Assembly: GCA_012845835.1 (NCBI GenBank)
Contig: JABAKD010000013.1
Coordinates: 14,625,016 to 14,689,015 of the forward strand
Source of the DNA: Undaria pinnatifida
Taxonomy: Eukaryota; Sar; Phaeophyceae; Laminariales; Alariaceae
DNA: 64,000 nucleotides
Direction of reading: 5' to 3'
The notes under the pieces were generated by a model that ran no database searches, was not told the DNA's origin, and was given only the letters and a program-made list of their open reading frames with translations. Shown here piece after piece: positions 1-10,805 of this stretch. Made by a program: the position numbers and the translations under genes. Numbering within the stretch: position 1 is the first letter of the stretch; each line of letters opens with the position of its first letter.

Positions 1-323
1 AAATTGGCACGCATGATGGAGGTAATTGGTTCGATTGCTGTGTTTTTACTGCATGCATGCCCGCTGGTCGTGTCGCTGCAGCATTCTAGGCAGCCCGCGT
101 ATTCTTCCCTGTGTTAACGACTACCTACCGTGAGGTTTCGTACGGTGCATGCAGTACTCCAGACAGCAACCGCTGCGGTCAGTGGCCTCGAGTTGGATAG
201 TTCTCGGAACGGGGGGACTCCATGCTTCAATAGTAGTAATAGCAGCAGTAGTAGTAGTGAGTGGATACCCCCGGCGCGGGCTTGCTGTTTATTATGGTTC
301 AGTTTGCATACCACCAGGAGTTG
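1..323. other. no gene recognised
   Basis: Short overlapping ORFs occur in several frames, none resembling a protein I know. An imperfect AGT/AGC trinucleotide tract lies near 230-260. Confidence 0.5.
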
Positions 324-585
324 TTCTACGGTAGCCCCTCCAACTTTTCTTTGCAGAAATCGCCGGTTTTGGAAACCATCTCTTGGCCGTATGTCCTGAG
401 ATACGGTGCCCCTTGCCACCTCGATGCCATCGTTCGATAGTACTACTACTAGTGTAGCAGTAGTAGTCCTTTGCAACCAAGGAAATACATGACGATATGT
501 TATTCATAGCATCATTCCTCGTGTCAAGCAGCCATGAAACGTTCGCTAAACAAAGTCGCTGGTTTCGGGAGGGGCTACCTTAGAA
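324..585. mobile_element. MITE-like element, copy 1
   Basis: The segment starts TTCTACGGTAGCCCCTCC and its last bases are nearly the reverse complement (GGAGGGGCTACCTTAGAA), giving terminal inverted repeats of about 18 bp with one mismatch. A second copy with the same ends and a similar interior (AAATCGCCGGTTT near the left end, CCTCGTGTC-AGCAGCCA-GAAACGTTCG near the right end) is at 10806-11052. Length of about 260 bp, inverted ends and no coding capacity fit a non-autonomous DNA transposon. Target duplications are not clear and the superfamily is not assigned. Confidence 0.6.
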
Positions 586-1539
586 TCAGTCCCAGGTAGG
601 TGGTATTGTCTTCGTTTCCCTTTCCAGGTAACTTGTACGCCTTCTTCGTCTGTTTTAATATAATGCGCGTTTTTGGTTCGAAGCGTGGTGATTCCCAGCC
701 GAAAAGTGATTTCATTGCGTATGGTTTTTCTAATCGCCTTCCTACCATAATGGCTCTTCTTGTTGTACCGTTGTGTGAACGCGGACTCTTGATGTTTCAC
801 AATCGTTCATGTGAAAACAACATAAATTAGCAACCTTCCGCGTTTGTTACTTATAATATCAAATTACCTGTTAAACAGTTGGCTGCTTACGATTACACCA
901 CTATTGATTGATCACTCAAAGCAACAGATAGTAAGCAACGCCAAGCACCCCAGGCTGTGGAGTTGATGGGTGCACCCGAGCTGCCCTGTAAGGAGACCCG
1001 ACGAGGGCGTCAAATAGGTGGTGGAAGATTGTGCTTCCGGCGCACCTTTTTGTCTTATGGCAAATATTTTTTTATGGCACCACGTGTAGAAGGCATGGTG
1101 CGGCATGCCGTACCACGCTTTTCCTGCGCCGCATATCTATTGCCGCACTTTTTTTCTCCTTATTATGGGGCGAAAACACCTGTTGTTGTGCGGGTCTTTT
1201 TTACGCCGAAAATTGTTTTTGGGTCTGTTTCGCCGCAGACGAAAAAAGAGTTGAACCTGTTTTTGTTTTGCTTTCTTTCGTCTTAGACGCACACGTTTTG
1301 AGTATATTTACACATATATGGTAAAACAAACGGTCTCAGGGGGGGCTCCGGCGGCCCCTGCGGGGACCTCGCGCACCAAGCACGAACCGAACGCTTATTT
1401 TACGCCCTGGACCCGACACCAACAACGCGGTATGATACCGTATGCATATGCATTGATTCCCTGGAGGAAGGAATAGCCATCCCAAGGTAGCGATGCCAGC
1501 AGGAACAAAGTGTCTGAGCTCCTAACATGAGGAGCTCAA
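586..1539. other. no gene recognised
   Basis: Only short ORFs in unrelated frames. A C/G-rich patch lies near 1335-1385. I see no repeats or conserved domains. Confidence 0.5.
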
Positions 1540-1930
1540 TGTATCATGTGATGGTATCATGTTATGGTATCATGTTGTGGTATCATGTTATGGTATCATG
1601 TTATGGTATCATTTTATGGTATCATGTTATGGTGTCATGTTATGGTATCATGTTGTGGTATCATGTTATGGTATCATGTTATGGTAACATTTTATGGTAT
1701 CATGTTATGGTATCATGTTATGGTATCATGTTGTGGTATCATGTTATGGTATCATGTTATGGTATCATGTTATGGTATCATTTTACGTATGGTATCATTT
1801 TACGTATGGTATCATGTTATTTATGGTATCATGTTATGGTATCATGTTGTGGTATCATGTTATGGTATCATGTTGTGGTATCATGTTATGGTATCATGTT
1901 ATGGTATCATTTTATGGTGGTATCATGTAA
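1540..1930. repeat. 13-bp minisatellite (ATGGTATCATGTT)n
   Basis: About 30 head-to-tail copies of a 13-base unit, with point variants (GTGG for ATGG, ATTTT for ATGTT) and a few irregular insertions such as TACGT near 1785-1805. Because 13 is not a multiple of 3, all three forward frames stay open through the array. The ORFs here are by-products of the repeat. Confidence 0.95.
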
Positions 1931-1989
1931 TGCTATTATATTCCCCTCCGGGAGCCTTGCAGCCCCTTAATCATCCTTCTTATTTTTTC

Positions 1990-2290
1990 TCACACTTTTA
2001 CTTTCCAGCTTTTGGACGAGGAGTGGTCACAGGTGTCGTCCCTTTCCCCCCCCCGGTTCTTGCCTTCAATTTTTATCGCGCATAGAATTCAGCAATCCCA
2101 CTACTCGTCGATTTTTCATCGTGTATTGCTAACTCACGCTCTCGCGCTTTCCGCAAGTCAGTTTGTGCACAAGAAAAAGTCCCGAACCTATACGAGTATG
2201 CACTCGGCGGGGCTTGAACTCACGAAACTGACCTGTTCCAGGCTCGAGGATAACCTGATACCATACGCCACCGAGGCGACAGGTCTATAC
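1990..2290 (-). mobile_element. tRNA-headed SINE-like element (family A), copy 1
   Basis: Read on the minus strand from about 2290, the element begins with a tRNA-like head: CCTCGGTGGCGTATGG, then TATCCTCGAGCCTGG, then box B GAGTTCAAGCC. The body includes GCGAGAGCGTGAG and ATGAAAAATCGACGAG and ends in a pyrimidine/purine-rich tail near 1990. Copies at 6036-6345 and 13577-13870 share almost the whole length, so this is a dispersed family. Box A has a small insertion relative to the 6.0-kb copy. No protein is encoded. Confidence 0.75.
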
Positions 2291-2354
2291 TCACCCCAAA
2301 CATGATCGAAGAAGGCATTCGTTCGCGCTAGCCGACCAAGCCGACCTAGCCCTG

Positions 2355-2938
2355 CCTAGTATTCTCTTTGTTTTGCTTTTCTTGTCTTTTTCTTCTCTTT
2401 TCTTGCCTTTTAATTTTCCGTTTTGTTTCGTTTTCTTCTCTTTTCTTTCCTTTCCTTTATCTTCTCTTCTTTCTTTCTTTCTTTCTTTCTTTTCTCCAAT
2501 TGACTTACACCTGTCGTGCGTATGCGTAGTGATAGATACAACGTGTAATGTATACGTGGTATTGTTCCTTGGGTGGCAATCGGAATAGTTGGTTTCTCCA
2601 GGCGTGAGTAATGAGACGTATGCACCGGCGTGGACCTGGCACATCGTAGACTGACTCTCGATTTCACCTTTATATGTTTCTGGAGGCATGAAATGCGTCA
2701 GCTGTGAAATATGCGTGCACCACCTTGGGTTGTGTGTGTTTTTCCTGGGTATTCCTCATCTCAAGAGTGACTGGAGCCTGTCCTGTGACCACGGACTTTA
2801 TTATGCGAGTTAATTTGAGAACAACAACAGCAACAACAACAACAACAACAACAAGTAGTCCTAAATCTCAAGAGTGACTGGAGCCTGTCCTGTGACCACG
2901 GACTTGATTATGCGAGTTAATTTGAGAACAACAACAGC

Positions 2939-2970
<32 letters not shown>

Positions 2971-2977
2971 GTAGTCC
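2355..2977 (+). mobile_element. (CAA)n-tailed retroposon, copy a, with duplicated tail
   Basis: A polypyrimidine tract (2360-2500) is followed by a body containing GGGTGGCAATCGGAATA and CACATCGTAGACTGACTC, then CCTGTGACCACGGACTT and a (CAA)n tail. Near-identical sequence lies at 3232-3516 and, on the opposite strand, at 61345-62041. The last ~105 bp, from AGAGTGACTGGAG through (CAA)n to AAGTAGTCCTAAA, occur twice in tandem (about 2765-2865 and 2872-2977). A simple-repeat tail fits non-LTR (SINE- or LINE-derived) retroposition. Confidence 0.75.
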
Positions 2978-3231
2978 TAAAACAAACTAAACTCGTGAAA
3001 TTGTTCGACTAACCGGCACGAGCAGACTTTCCTCACTTCTAGACGGAGTCTACAGGCAAGTATAAGATTTTTCCGCTCAAAAGTACACCTCCTAGGCTAC
3101 GGTGGGATAACTCGGAACTACACACACCCCTTACCTTACGTAGACACTAATTTATAGCAGACAAGACACCCCGCCACACGCCACATGAGCACTCCCGGTG
3201 ATATGTTGTTGTTTTCTCACATTGATCTAAC

Positions 3232-3516
3232 TCTTGGGTGGCAATCGGAATAGTTGGTTTCTCCAGGCGTGAGTAAGTGAGACGTATGCACCGGCATGGA
3301 CCTGGCACATCGTAGACTGACTCCCGATTTCACTTTTATATGTTTCTGGTGGAGGCATGAATTGCGCCAGCTGTGATATATGCGTGTACCACCTAGGGTT
3401 GTGTGTTTTTTTCCCTGGGGTATCCCTCAGCTCCAGAGTGACTGGAGCCTGTCCTGTGACCACGGACTCGATTATGCGAGTTAATGTGACAACAACAACA
3501 ACAACAACAACAACAA
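3232..3516 (+). mobile_element. (CAA)n-tailed retroposon, copy b, 5'-truncated
   Basis: Begins abruptly at the GGGTGGCAATCGGAATA portion of the family and runs to AACAACAACAACAAC. The upstream polypyrimidine part is absent. 5' truncation with an intact 3' tail is typical of target-primed reverse transcription. Confidence 0.75.
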
Positions 3517-4224
3517 CTCTTGTCAATAATCTAGAATCCATGGTCACACAAATGTGCTGGAGTTAGGAAGATCCGAAAAACCAAATGAAATCGAAAATCG
3601 TCCGGGAAATACCACGCTTTCCCGCCTACAACGCACGATACGAAGATGGCGCACGAATGAAAACGTCCAATGTGCAAACCTAACTCACATGGCAGCGGGT
3701 ATCCACTCAACTACAGCATAGAGTTCCCCTGTTCCCACAACTAACCAACTCGCGGCTACAAACTACAGTGGTTGGGCGGCCTACGCCGTACGAACTGCAC
3801 AATAATCGTGAGCGCAGACGAACGCTCCTGCTGTCTAGAGTGCTGTCAGAGTGACGACCCGCGGGCATGCAGTGAAACAAGAGCAATCAAACTAAAAACC
3901 ACAGCACAAATGTGTCTGATCGCCGCGCCTTCCCGAGTTATTTGAAAGGTTGCAGCGCAGCTTCGACGCCCGTGTCTGAAAATTGAAAATTGCGGGGCGT
4001 CGTTCCCCGTGAAGGGTATAAAACTCTTCTACAAACTCTACAAAATCCAATGACGTGAGCAACATGTTGTACTACACTAACTCGCAAAGAAACCCTGGAT
4101 AAAAGACGATCGCTGCTCTCGTGAAGATGATGGTGTGCGTGCGGGTCGTGGGTTTCCGTGTGCCATTCTCCTGCTGTGGCTATCCACGGCCGCCTCATCG
4201 CCTTAGCTCACTCGGCCCGCTCCT
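3517..4224. other. no gene recognised
   Basis: Unique-looking sequence with only short ORFs in conflicting frames. No repeat or domain recognised. Confidence 0.5.
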
Positions 4225-4515
4225 TCGCACTTGCTCTCGTTGACACTCAATTCCAATCGGTTCCCCTCTTCCCCTGTCCCAAAAAACAAAATGTTCCACG
4301 CAGCTTGCGTTGCTGATCTGAAAAACAAAATTCTCGTTCAGGGAGAATTCAACCCGTCTCTTCCCCGCCCGTACTTGCTCTCGTTGACACTCAAATCCAA
4401 TCGGTTCCCCTTCTCCCCCGTCCCAAAAAACAGAATATTCCACGCAGCTTGCTGTGCTCATCTCTGAAAAACCAAAAAAAACGTTCAGAGAGAGTTCAAT
4501 CCGTCTCTTCCCCGC
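4225..4515. repeat. two tandem copies of a ~145-bp unit
   Basis: The segment TTGCTCTCGTTGACACTCAA starts at 4231 and recurs at 4375. Both copies continue through CCAATCGGTTCCCC, CCCAAAAAACA and CCACGCAGCTTGC and end in CCGTCTCTTCCCCGCCC. The copies differ by scattered substitutions and small indels, so the duplication is not very recent. Confidence 0.9.
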
Positions 4516-4721
4516 CCATCGACGGCCAGTCACCCTCCTCCTTCGTCGTGAAACCCAGCCTCCTGCCAGCGCAGTTCCCTCCACGCAAACCGAGCCTGTG
4601 CCGCAGTGTAGCTCGTGGTGGCGACTGCCTCCGCGCACGAGCATCGCGATTAAGCATTGCTGCTCCGCCGCTGCTGCCCCAAAAGACGCTCAAATCGTAG
4701 GTGACCGTGCCTAACGCATCA

Positions 4722-4772
4722 CGTACGACCCAATGCACCTCGTACGACCCAACGCACAACGTACGACCCAAC
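4722..4772. repeat. three 19-bp tandem copies
   Basis: CGTACGACCCAA occurs at 4722, 4741 and 4760, each followed by a short TGCAC- or CGCAC-like spacer. Confidence 0.9.
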
Positions 4773-4944
4773 TCTACCGCCGCGCCTAAGCCTCGCGGGC
4801 ACACGCAGCAGCAAGAAGGTATCACTCCTTGAGGGTGAGTCCGGCCTTACAGCCGCCAGAAAGACCCCCCCCACTCGCTACAAGCCTGCTAGGGCATGCT
4901 TCGCAGCATGCCTTACCGAGGCGGCAAGGGGAACGGAGGAATAT

Positions 4945-5306
4945 GCACATACATACGCTTTTTGGTTCGTTGGATACCACACCCACTGCAAAGTTGCTTC
5001 ATAAGCAACTACCTGGCACCAGATTTCAGCTGCGGTCTTTGAAACGTATGTACCAGTATGGGCCTGTCACGTACGTGCGCCTACTTCCCGCTTCATTTTT
5101 ATATTTTTGGCGGATATATGACGTTCTTCAGCTACGTACGCGTTCATGCCAGGTATTGTACGTGTACCGACTCCGTGCGGTATGGTTTCACTCACTCCAG
5201 AGTGACTCAAGCCTGTTCTGTGACCACGGACTTGATTGTTGCGGTTTAATGTGAGAACAATAACAACAACAACAACAACAACAACTACAACTACAACAAC
5301 AACCAG
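4945..5306 (+). mobile_element. (CAA)n-tailed retroposon, copy c, diverged
   Basis: The 3' third matches the family closely: CCAGAGTGACTCAAGCCTG, CTGTGACCACGGACTTGATT, then GAGAACAATAACAACAAC. The upstream part is more diverged but keeps landmarks such as CATTTTTATATTT. The 5' limit is uncertain. Confidence 0.6.
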
Positions 5307-5639
5307 ATATATCAAACTCCAAAAGCGTCAGAAAGCCATCACGTCACCATTCACCCACAACACTGCTCATGCTCTTCCTAACCACCTAAGGCCTAACGAC
5401 CGACTCCGGTGTACGAAGTTTGGTACCATTATTTACAGACAAAAATTGAAAATTGTCGCCTGTCGTCGTATCGGTACTTGTAAAACAGATTAATTCGCAA
5501 TGCTACGGCGGTGTACGAGTCGTACAGTTCTCCTGAGCGCCCTAGTCTATAGAGACAACGGTATAGACACAACGGTTTAACACGATTACGAATTGATGAT
5601 TATGGCAGGAGGTATTTGTCAGCGGGCCAAGGGTCTCTG

Positions 5640-6035
5640 AGGTGGGATTGTTGACGTCACCATCGAAATACAATATGGTGGTGGTGTCTGTAACCACGGC
5701 ATACGGTAATTTTTTGTCCGACGCCTGTTCCGCGAAGCGCAACGTGAACTGGAAGGGCATTGCGGTCACGCGCGGCCTGCGTGAAGTCTTCCCACCAGTG
5801 GCCCCGGGAGATCCGACGAAGGGGCAAAGAAAATGCAAATATGATTGCGTTATAATATAGCTCCGAAACCAAATTCATAAAGTTCGTGTAGACACATTGA
5901 AAGCACTTGTTCCGACTACAGCACAGCGACAAAATGTGTCTCAACTACATTTCCCGCCGCCGGCGCCATGAGTACGCCCAGCACCATTTTCGCGACCGAG
6001 GTAGGACGGCGAAAGGTCGCGTGTCGTGTTGCGCG
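5640..6035. repeat. ~390-bp direct repeat, left copy
   Basis: From TGTTGACGTCAC (5649) to GGTCGCGTGTCGTGTTGCG (about 6035) this segment matches 6366-6760 at high identity. Shared landmarks are GTAACCACGGCATACGG, GCATTGCGGTCACGCGCGG and TTTCCCGCCGCCGGCGCCA. No coding sequence is recognised. It could be a SINE-like unit whose tRNA head is partly lost, or one long direct repeat split by the SINE at 6036-6345. Confidence 0.85.
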
Positions 6036-6345
6036 CAACGACCCGGTCACCCCGGTGGCGTATCAGGTTATCCTCGAGCCTGGTATAGTTCAGTTTGGTG
6101 AGTTCGAGCCCCGCCGAGTGCATACTCGTGTAAATTCGTTGGGACTTTTTCTTGTGCGCAAATTGACTTGCGGCAAGCGCGAGAGCGTGAGATAGCAACA
6201 CTCGATGAAAAATCCACGAGCAGTGGGGTTGCTGAACCCTGTGCGCGATAAAAAAATGAAGGCAAGAACCGGGGGAAAAGGGACGACACCTACCTGTTAC
6301 CACGGCTTGTCCAGAAGCTGGAAAATAAAAGTATGAGAAAAAAAA
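6036..6345 (+). mobile_element. tRNA-headed SINE-like element (family A), copy 2
   Basis: The head begins near GGTCACCCCGG (6044). Box A TGGCGTATCAGG (6056-6067) fits TRGYNNARYNGG at 11 of 12 positions, and box B GTTCGAGCC (6102-6110) fits GWTCRANNC. The body carries TTGCGGCAAGCGCGAGAGCG and ends with CACGGCTTGTCCAGAAGCTGG and an A-rich tail (about 6320-6347). Copies exist at 1990-2290 (minus) and 13577-13870 (plus). It sits exactly between two ~390-bp direct repeats, suggesting insertion at their junction. Confidence 0.8.
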
Positions 6346-6348
6346 AGA

Positions 6349-6760
6349 GGTTCAATCCTCGGGGAGTGTTGACGTCACACCATGAAAACACAATATGGTG
6401 GTGGTGCCCGTAACCACGGCATACGGCAATTTATTTTCCGACGCCTGTTCCGTGAAGCGCAACGTGATCTGAAAGGGCATTGCGGTCACGCGCGGCCTGC
6501 GTGAAGTCCTCCCACCAGTGGCCCCGGGAGATCCGACGAAAGGACAAAGAAAATGCAAATATGATTGCGTCATAACATAGCTCCGAAAACAAATTCATAA
6601 AGTTCGTTTAGACACATTGAAAGCACTTGTTAATACTGCAGCACAGCGACCAAATGTATATCAACTACATTTCCCGCCGCCGGCGCCAAGAACAGGCCCA
6701 ACAGAATTTTCGCGACCAAGGTAGGACGGCGAAAGGTCGCGTGTTGTGTTGCGTGCAGCA
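6349..6760. repeat. ~390-bp direct repeat, right copy
   Basis: Matches 5640-6035 from GTGTTGACGTCAC (6366) to GTGTTGTGTTGCG. Its left end carries GGTTCAATCC (6349-6358), a perfect box-B-like motif directly after the A-rich end of the SINE. This raises the possibility that the unit itself has a tRNA-like head. Only scattered substitutions separate the copies. Confidence 0.85.
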
Positions 6761-8092
6761 CGCCTTGCGGCGCTTGTTGTACTTTACAGCATATAGTCTC
6801 AAACCACACAAAAAGGTGCTCCAGCGCAACAGCTATTTCGTTCCCTGCCGGCAACCGATCACCGGCATCGCAGCATGCATGGCGACGACCTTTGCTGTCA
6901 TCTCAAGTTCAAGCCTGACCGCACTATAACCGCCGGTATCCGTGGCAATGAAAAGGCATGTTTCAGACCAACGCCTCTGACGTGATAGCACGTCCCTTCC
7001 TTGTGCTCACACCGCGTGTTGTTGCCGGTATCACCCTGGTCGTTGTCGGCCGCCTTGATCTCACATCTCTTGCTCGCGCATTCTAACGTTTGCCATGTAT
7101 TACGCCTGGACGCAGTCCTCTTTATATTGTCCATCATAACGAAGACGATGTACCAGACAACGAAGACCGCACCAACCAACAGTCCAGAGTATTGTCAACA
7201 GCAGAAAATGCTGATACATGTAGCCAGGATTTCTTGCGTGGCGTCGGTCACTCGCACCTTGGCCCTGCTGTCCTCTACAATAGCAACAATCGAAATATGA
7301 ACCAATGCAACATCGCAGATCAACTTTACTTTAAGAAAATGTGTTTGAACATCGCGCCTGACTCAAGTATGTGTGCTCTTCGCATTAGACCGATCATCTT
7401 TCCACCTATTTTTACATCCAGCACAACCAGTCTCCGTGCAGCACACCTCACGGAGAGACGAGCCCGATGGCCGCAAACTACGAGACAGATACAAATAACG
7501 CAAGATCTTTTGGCCATGGAATGCCGGTCATTTCCTGTTTCTAAGGATATGATATAGTATCTATATAATAGCACAGGCGCTCTCAATATACAAAATGCTT
7601 CATTGTTAATCGTGGACGTCATGTCGAACGCCTCCTCCCGTAATGTCGACCTTGGCTTGGCCTTGCAAGGGGTTAAGCCGACGCTGACACTCATCGATGA
7701 CTAAGTGTTGCAATTTAGTACGAGGTATATGGTACATCTGGCAAGGAAGTTATTTCAGAAACATCTCTCGCTTTAAGCTGGGGGAGATCTTGTTGCGAGA
7801 AGAGGGAGCTCGGGTCGTTGCCTAAGCGGACCGTAGACGTCTCGTTGCAATCGGGGCTCTGATGTTGCTGAATTGCTATCATTACAAACATATGTTATAA
7901 ACTTGAAGCATAGTTTGGAGCAAGAAGTCGCCGTAACACACCCCTCCCGCGTCAAGCGTGAAGAGGTCTTACAGTGAGATTTGGGAGCTTGGGTCGTTCT
8001 CATAGAAGAGGACTTTTGTCGCTCGGCTGCATTTAGGATCAGAACTTCATGCAGTCAACAATTATGAGCATCCCATGTTTAAGCCAATTGTA
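6761..8092. other. no gene recognised; contains a segment shared with 15.7 kb
   Basis: No ORF resembles a known protein. The stretch near 7395-7510 (TTTCCACC, then AGCACAACCA, then GAGAGACGAGC and GCAAACTACGA) resembles 15703-15805, so an old dispersed repeat is likely. A T/A-rich patch near 7550-7570 is unremarkable. Confidence 0.45.
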
Positions 8093-8216
8093 GTGTAGTG
8101 TAGTGTAGTGTAGTGTAGTGTAGTGTAGTGTAGTGTAGTGCTGTGCAGTGCAGTGTAGTGCTGTGCAGTGTAGTGTAGTGTAGTGTCAGTGTAGTGTAGT
8201 GTAGTGCAGTGCAGTG
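8093..8216. repeat. 5-bp microsatellite (TAGTG)n
   Basis: About 24 units of TAGTG with variants TGCAG and CTGTG. ORFs across it on both strands are products of the repeat. Confidence 0.95.
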
Positions 8217-9027
8217 TATAGGCCGCGCGTTGGGTAGCGCATTTACATGGTTGACATCTATATGCGATCTGAGATTGACGGTATGTTTAGAACCGCAGGC
8301 GTCTGCGGTCGGGCGGAACATTTCGACCACTGAGTGTAGAACCCTCTCCCGCGCAAGAGACTCTGTGTATGTCACTGAAAAAAATGCCTTGGAAAGGATT
8401 CTGCTGGAGCAACGCAACAAACAAAAAGCAATACGGAACAACTGCCAATCTTAGACGCCTAAACCTGTCCAGAGGCAATTGGGTACCCACTGGCGCGACT
8501 GCCCCTGAGCCACTGACAAGAGGGACACTTGACGTCAACCTCCTACCGTTGCGTTGGCTCTCGCCGTATTGCTCTCGTCACCTCCTCCCTCTTCTTTGCG
8601 TCATGCGCCTCAAATCGGACGTATTTATGTGAGATTGGGGCGGTCATTTCGAGAGGGAATGTTTTTGGCCGGCAGAGTCGTGACAGGCCGAGGTACCTAC
8701 TCCCCCTCACGGGTAACTTTCTGCACCGCATGACCCTCTCCGACTGCCCAGTGGCGCATACATGACTTGCATGGCACAACACGTTTTCGGTTGACACCGC
8801 AACGCTTTCTTGATGGATCCCAAGACCATCGGGTACACTACTAATACAGTTGGCTGGTTTTGTTGTTGAACAGGCTCGCGTCTCTCGCCAGCGAAGTTGC
8901 TAACGACAATAATAGGTAGGAAGAGCATGACGGTGTCACACGCAGGAGGAAGTACACACGGAGCCAGCTGGGGATGGGAAACACGGTTTCTTGTTGCAGC
9001 ACCGACTGCGATATATCATATATGGTA
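8217..9027. other. no gene recognised
   Basis: Several overlapping short ORFs on both strands. None resembles a family I can name. Confidence 0.45.
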
Positions 9028-9350
9028 GGTCGCCCCGGCCTATCTAACGAGTAACCTCGAATGCGCTAGTAGGTAAATGGTTAGGGTCAGGGGTTCAATC
9101 CTCTGTATTAAGATTTGCACTGCTAGACACACCGACCCCTGCCGAGAGCGGTCGATAGCGCCTTCAGAAGCACAGTTCGACGCGAGTCAGCTACGGATCA
9201 AAGTGCTGTACCCTTTCGCAACAAAAATGAAGGCGCATACCACGGCGGAGAGGGGGGGGAGAAGAGCTTTGCTTAGTGGGCACAGTTCTAAGTAATGGCT
9301 ATTAATAGGGAGGTAGTATGGAGGGAGAAGGGGTCAAAGAAAGTGCGACA
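9028..9350 (+). mobile_element. tRNA-headed SINE-like element (family B)
   Basis: Starts GGTCGCCCCGG (9028), as the family A heads do, followed by AACGAGTAACCTCGAAT and a clear box B GGGTTCAATCC (about 9089-9099). The body (CTGCCGAGAGCGGTCGATAGCG, AAAAATGAAGGCGC, GGAGAAG) is shared with 13885-14100. The head is longer than a tRNA and no folded acceptor stem is visible, so it is a tRNA-derived repeat and not a tRNA gene. Confidence 0.6.
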
Positions 9351-10345
9351 CAGAGAAATGATTTTATGCTGAAATATAAAAGCTTCCCGCGTATGTATGT
9401 GTATTTCTCTCCCATTCCGACCGTCTTTGTATGCCGTTGTCCTCGTGTAGTGTGTTATTCAGTCGTAGTGCGTGCGGTGAGTCCATGACAACTCCCGCTG
9501 TCACTGTTGTTGTCGCTGGTTTTGTTAAAGTGTGTGTCTTATAGTGTAATGTATAACGTAATGTCATGTCATGTTCGGCACTGCAGTTTCTGGCATTTTG
9601 TATTTTGTGCATAAACGCACGTTTTATGCCGGCTTCGCGCATGTGTATTTACCTAGCTACCCCCGGCTTGCAATATGTCGAGTCTATGATATTATGTACA
9701 TAGTACTTGCATCACGACAAGGAGAAACTAAGATTGAATCTGTAATGCCGAGGTCGTTGTTGCCGTCCATGAACGCTATTTCTGCTGACCTCTGGCACAT
9801 GACTGCATCTCAAGCGGTTTGGCCTGCTTACACTCGGCAAACCCACTCACGCTTACAATGCCCACTAGTGGTGCTAACAGCCACTCTAATAGACCAAGGT
9901 CTTGGAGTCGTGTCGATGAGCGAGCGGTGTCAGCGCCGCGGAACCTGGATATCTATACAGAAACACAAAACGCGGCAGCTGCTGCGGAAACGTCTAGCGT
10001 TCGGAAGGAAACGGGTTCATCAACTGATGTTAGTGTTGGATATGGTATCTCGAAGGCGTTTGTTCATCGTTCAATAAATCAAGTTGTATTGAAACGAGAA
10101 AAGTTGGGCATTTTGAAGGTGTTGCCAATCATTTGATAAACGATATCGACACGATAAAGCGATCAAGAAGACCGAACGCCTTCCCAGGGGGACAAGAGAC
10201 ACGGTAACAAGCGCAAACAGCGAACGGGAGCAATTGGCGTTTTGTCAGAAGGTCAGCTTTATACGATTCCGAAATTGCAGGTCTGACCAGGTATATATTA
10301 CTAGGGCTGGACGGACTGTTGCCCGCCATGGGGCAACGAGAGGGG
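9351..10345. other. no gene supported
   Basis: Overlapping ORFs of 168 codons (9571-10077) and about 93 codons (from ATG 9858 to 10136) lie in different frames. Neither has a domain I recognise and no splice partner could be identified. Coding potential is undecided. Confidence 0.3.
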
Positions 10346-10590
10346 GGCCTTCCCTCTTGCCGCAAGGAGAGGGACTGCCTCCTTGCCACAAGAACGCCCC
10401 CCCGCCCCCCACACACGAATGCGGCAAAGTGGGGGACTCTCGTCCCTTGCCACAAGAAAGGAGGGTGGGGGCTTGCCACAAATCGGGGGCAAGCGGTCCC
10501 GCTTGGTTCAATGTGGGGGGGGGGCCCTATGCGACAAGGACCCTTTGTGGTACAAGGGAAGTGAATCCGCCCCCTTGCCGCATGGGGACG
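10346..10590. repeat. dispersed short palindromes CTTGCCRCAAG
   Basis: At least four copies of CTTGCCGCAAG or CTTGCCACAAG, plus diverged versions, lie 25-70 bp apart in very G/C-rich sequence (about 10353, 10378, 10447, 10474, 10573). Each is nearly self-complementary (CTTGC...GCAAG). No protein is supported. Confidence 0.6.
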
Positions 10591-10805
10591 GACTCCGAAA
10601 ACAAGAAAGGACGAAGATGTGGGGATGGGCTGTATGAGCTTTGTTCTTGATTTTCACCTTCTTTGTCGTTGTGGGTGTTGTGTACCTGATAAAGTCTGAT
10701 ATTATTTCCGGATGCCTACCCGGTATATCGGTATGACATCGTTACCGATATCTCTGATACCGACATCATATAGTATCCTACTCGGTAGTAATACCTATCG
10801 AGTCT

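Noticed and set aside
1540-1930. Possible CRISPR-like or protein-coding array
   Set aside because: The units are contiguous 13-mers without unique spacers, and all frames are open only because of the repeat.
9571-10136. Overlapping ORFs of 168 and ~93 codons
   Set aside because: The second has protein-like composition, but no domain, splice partner or conservation could be shown.
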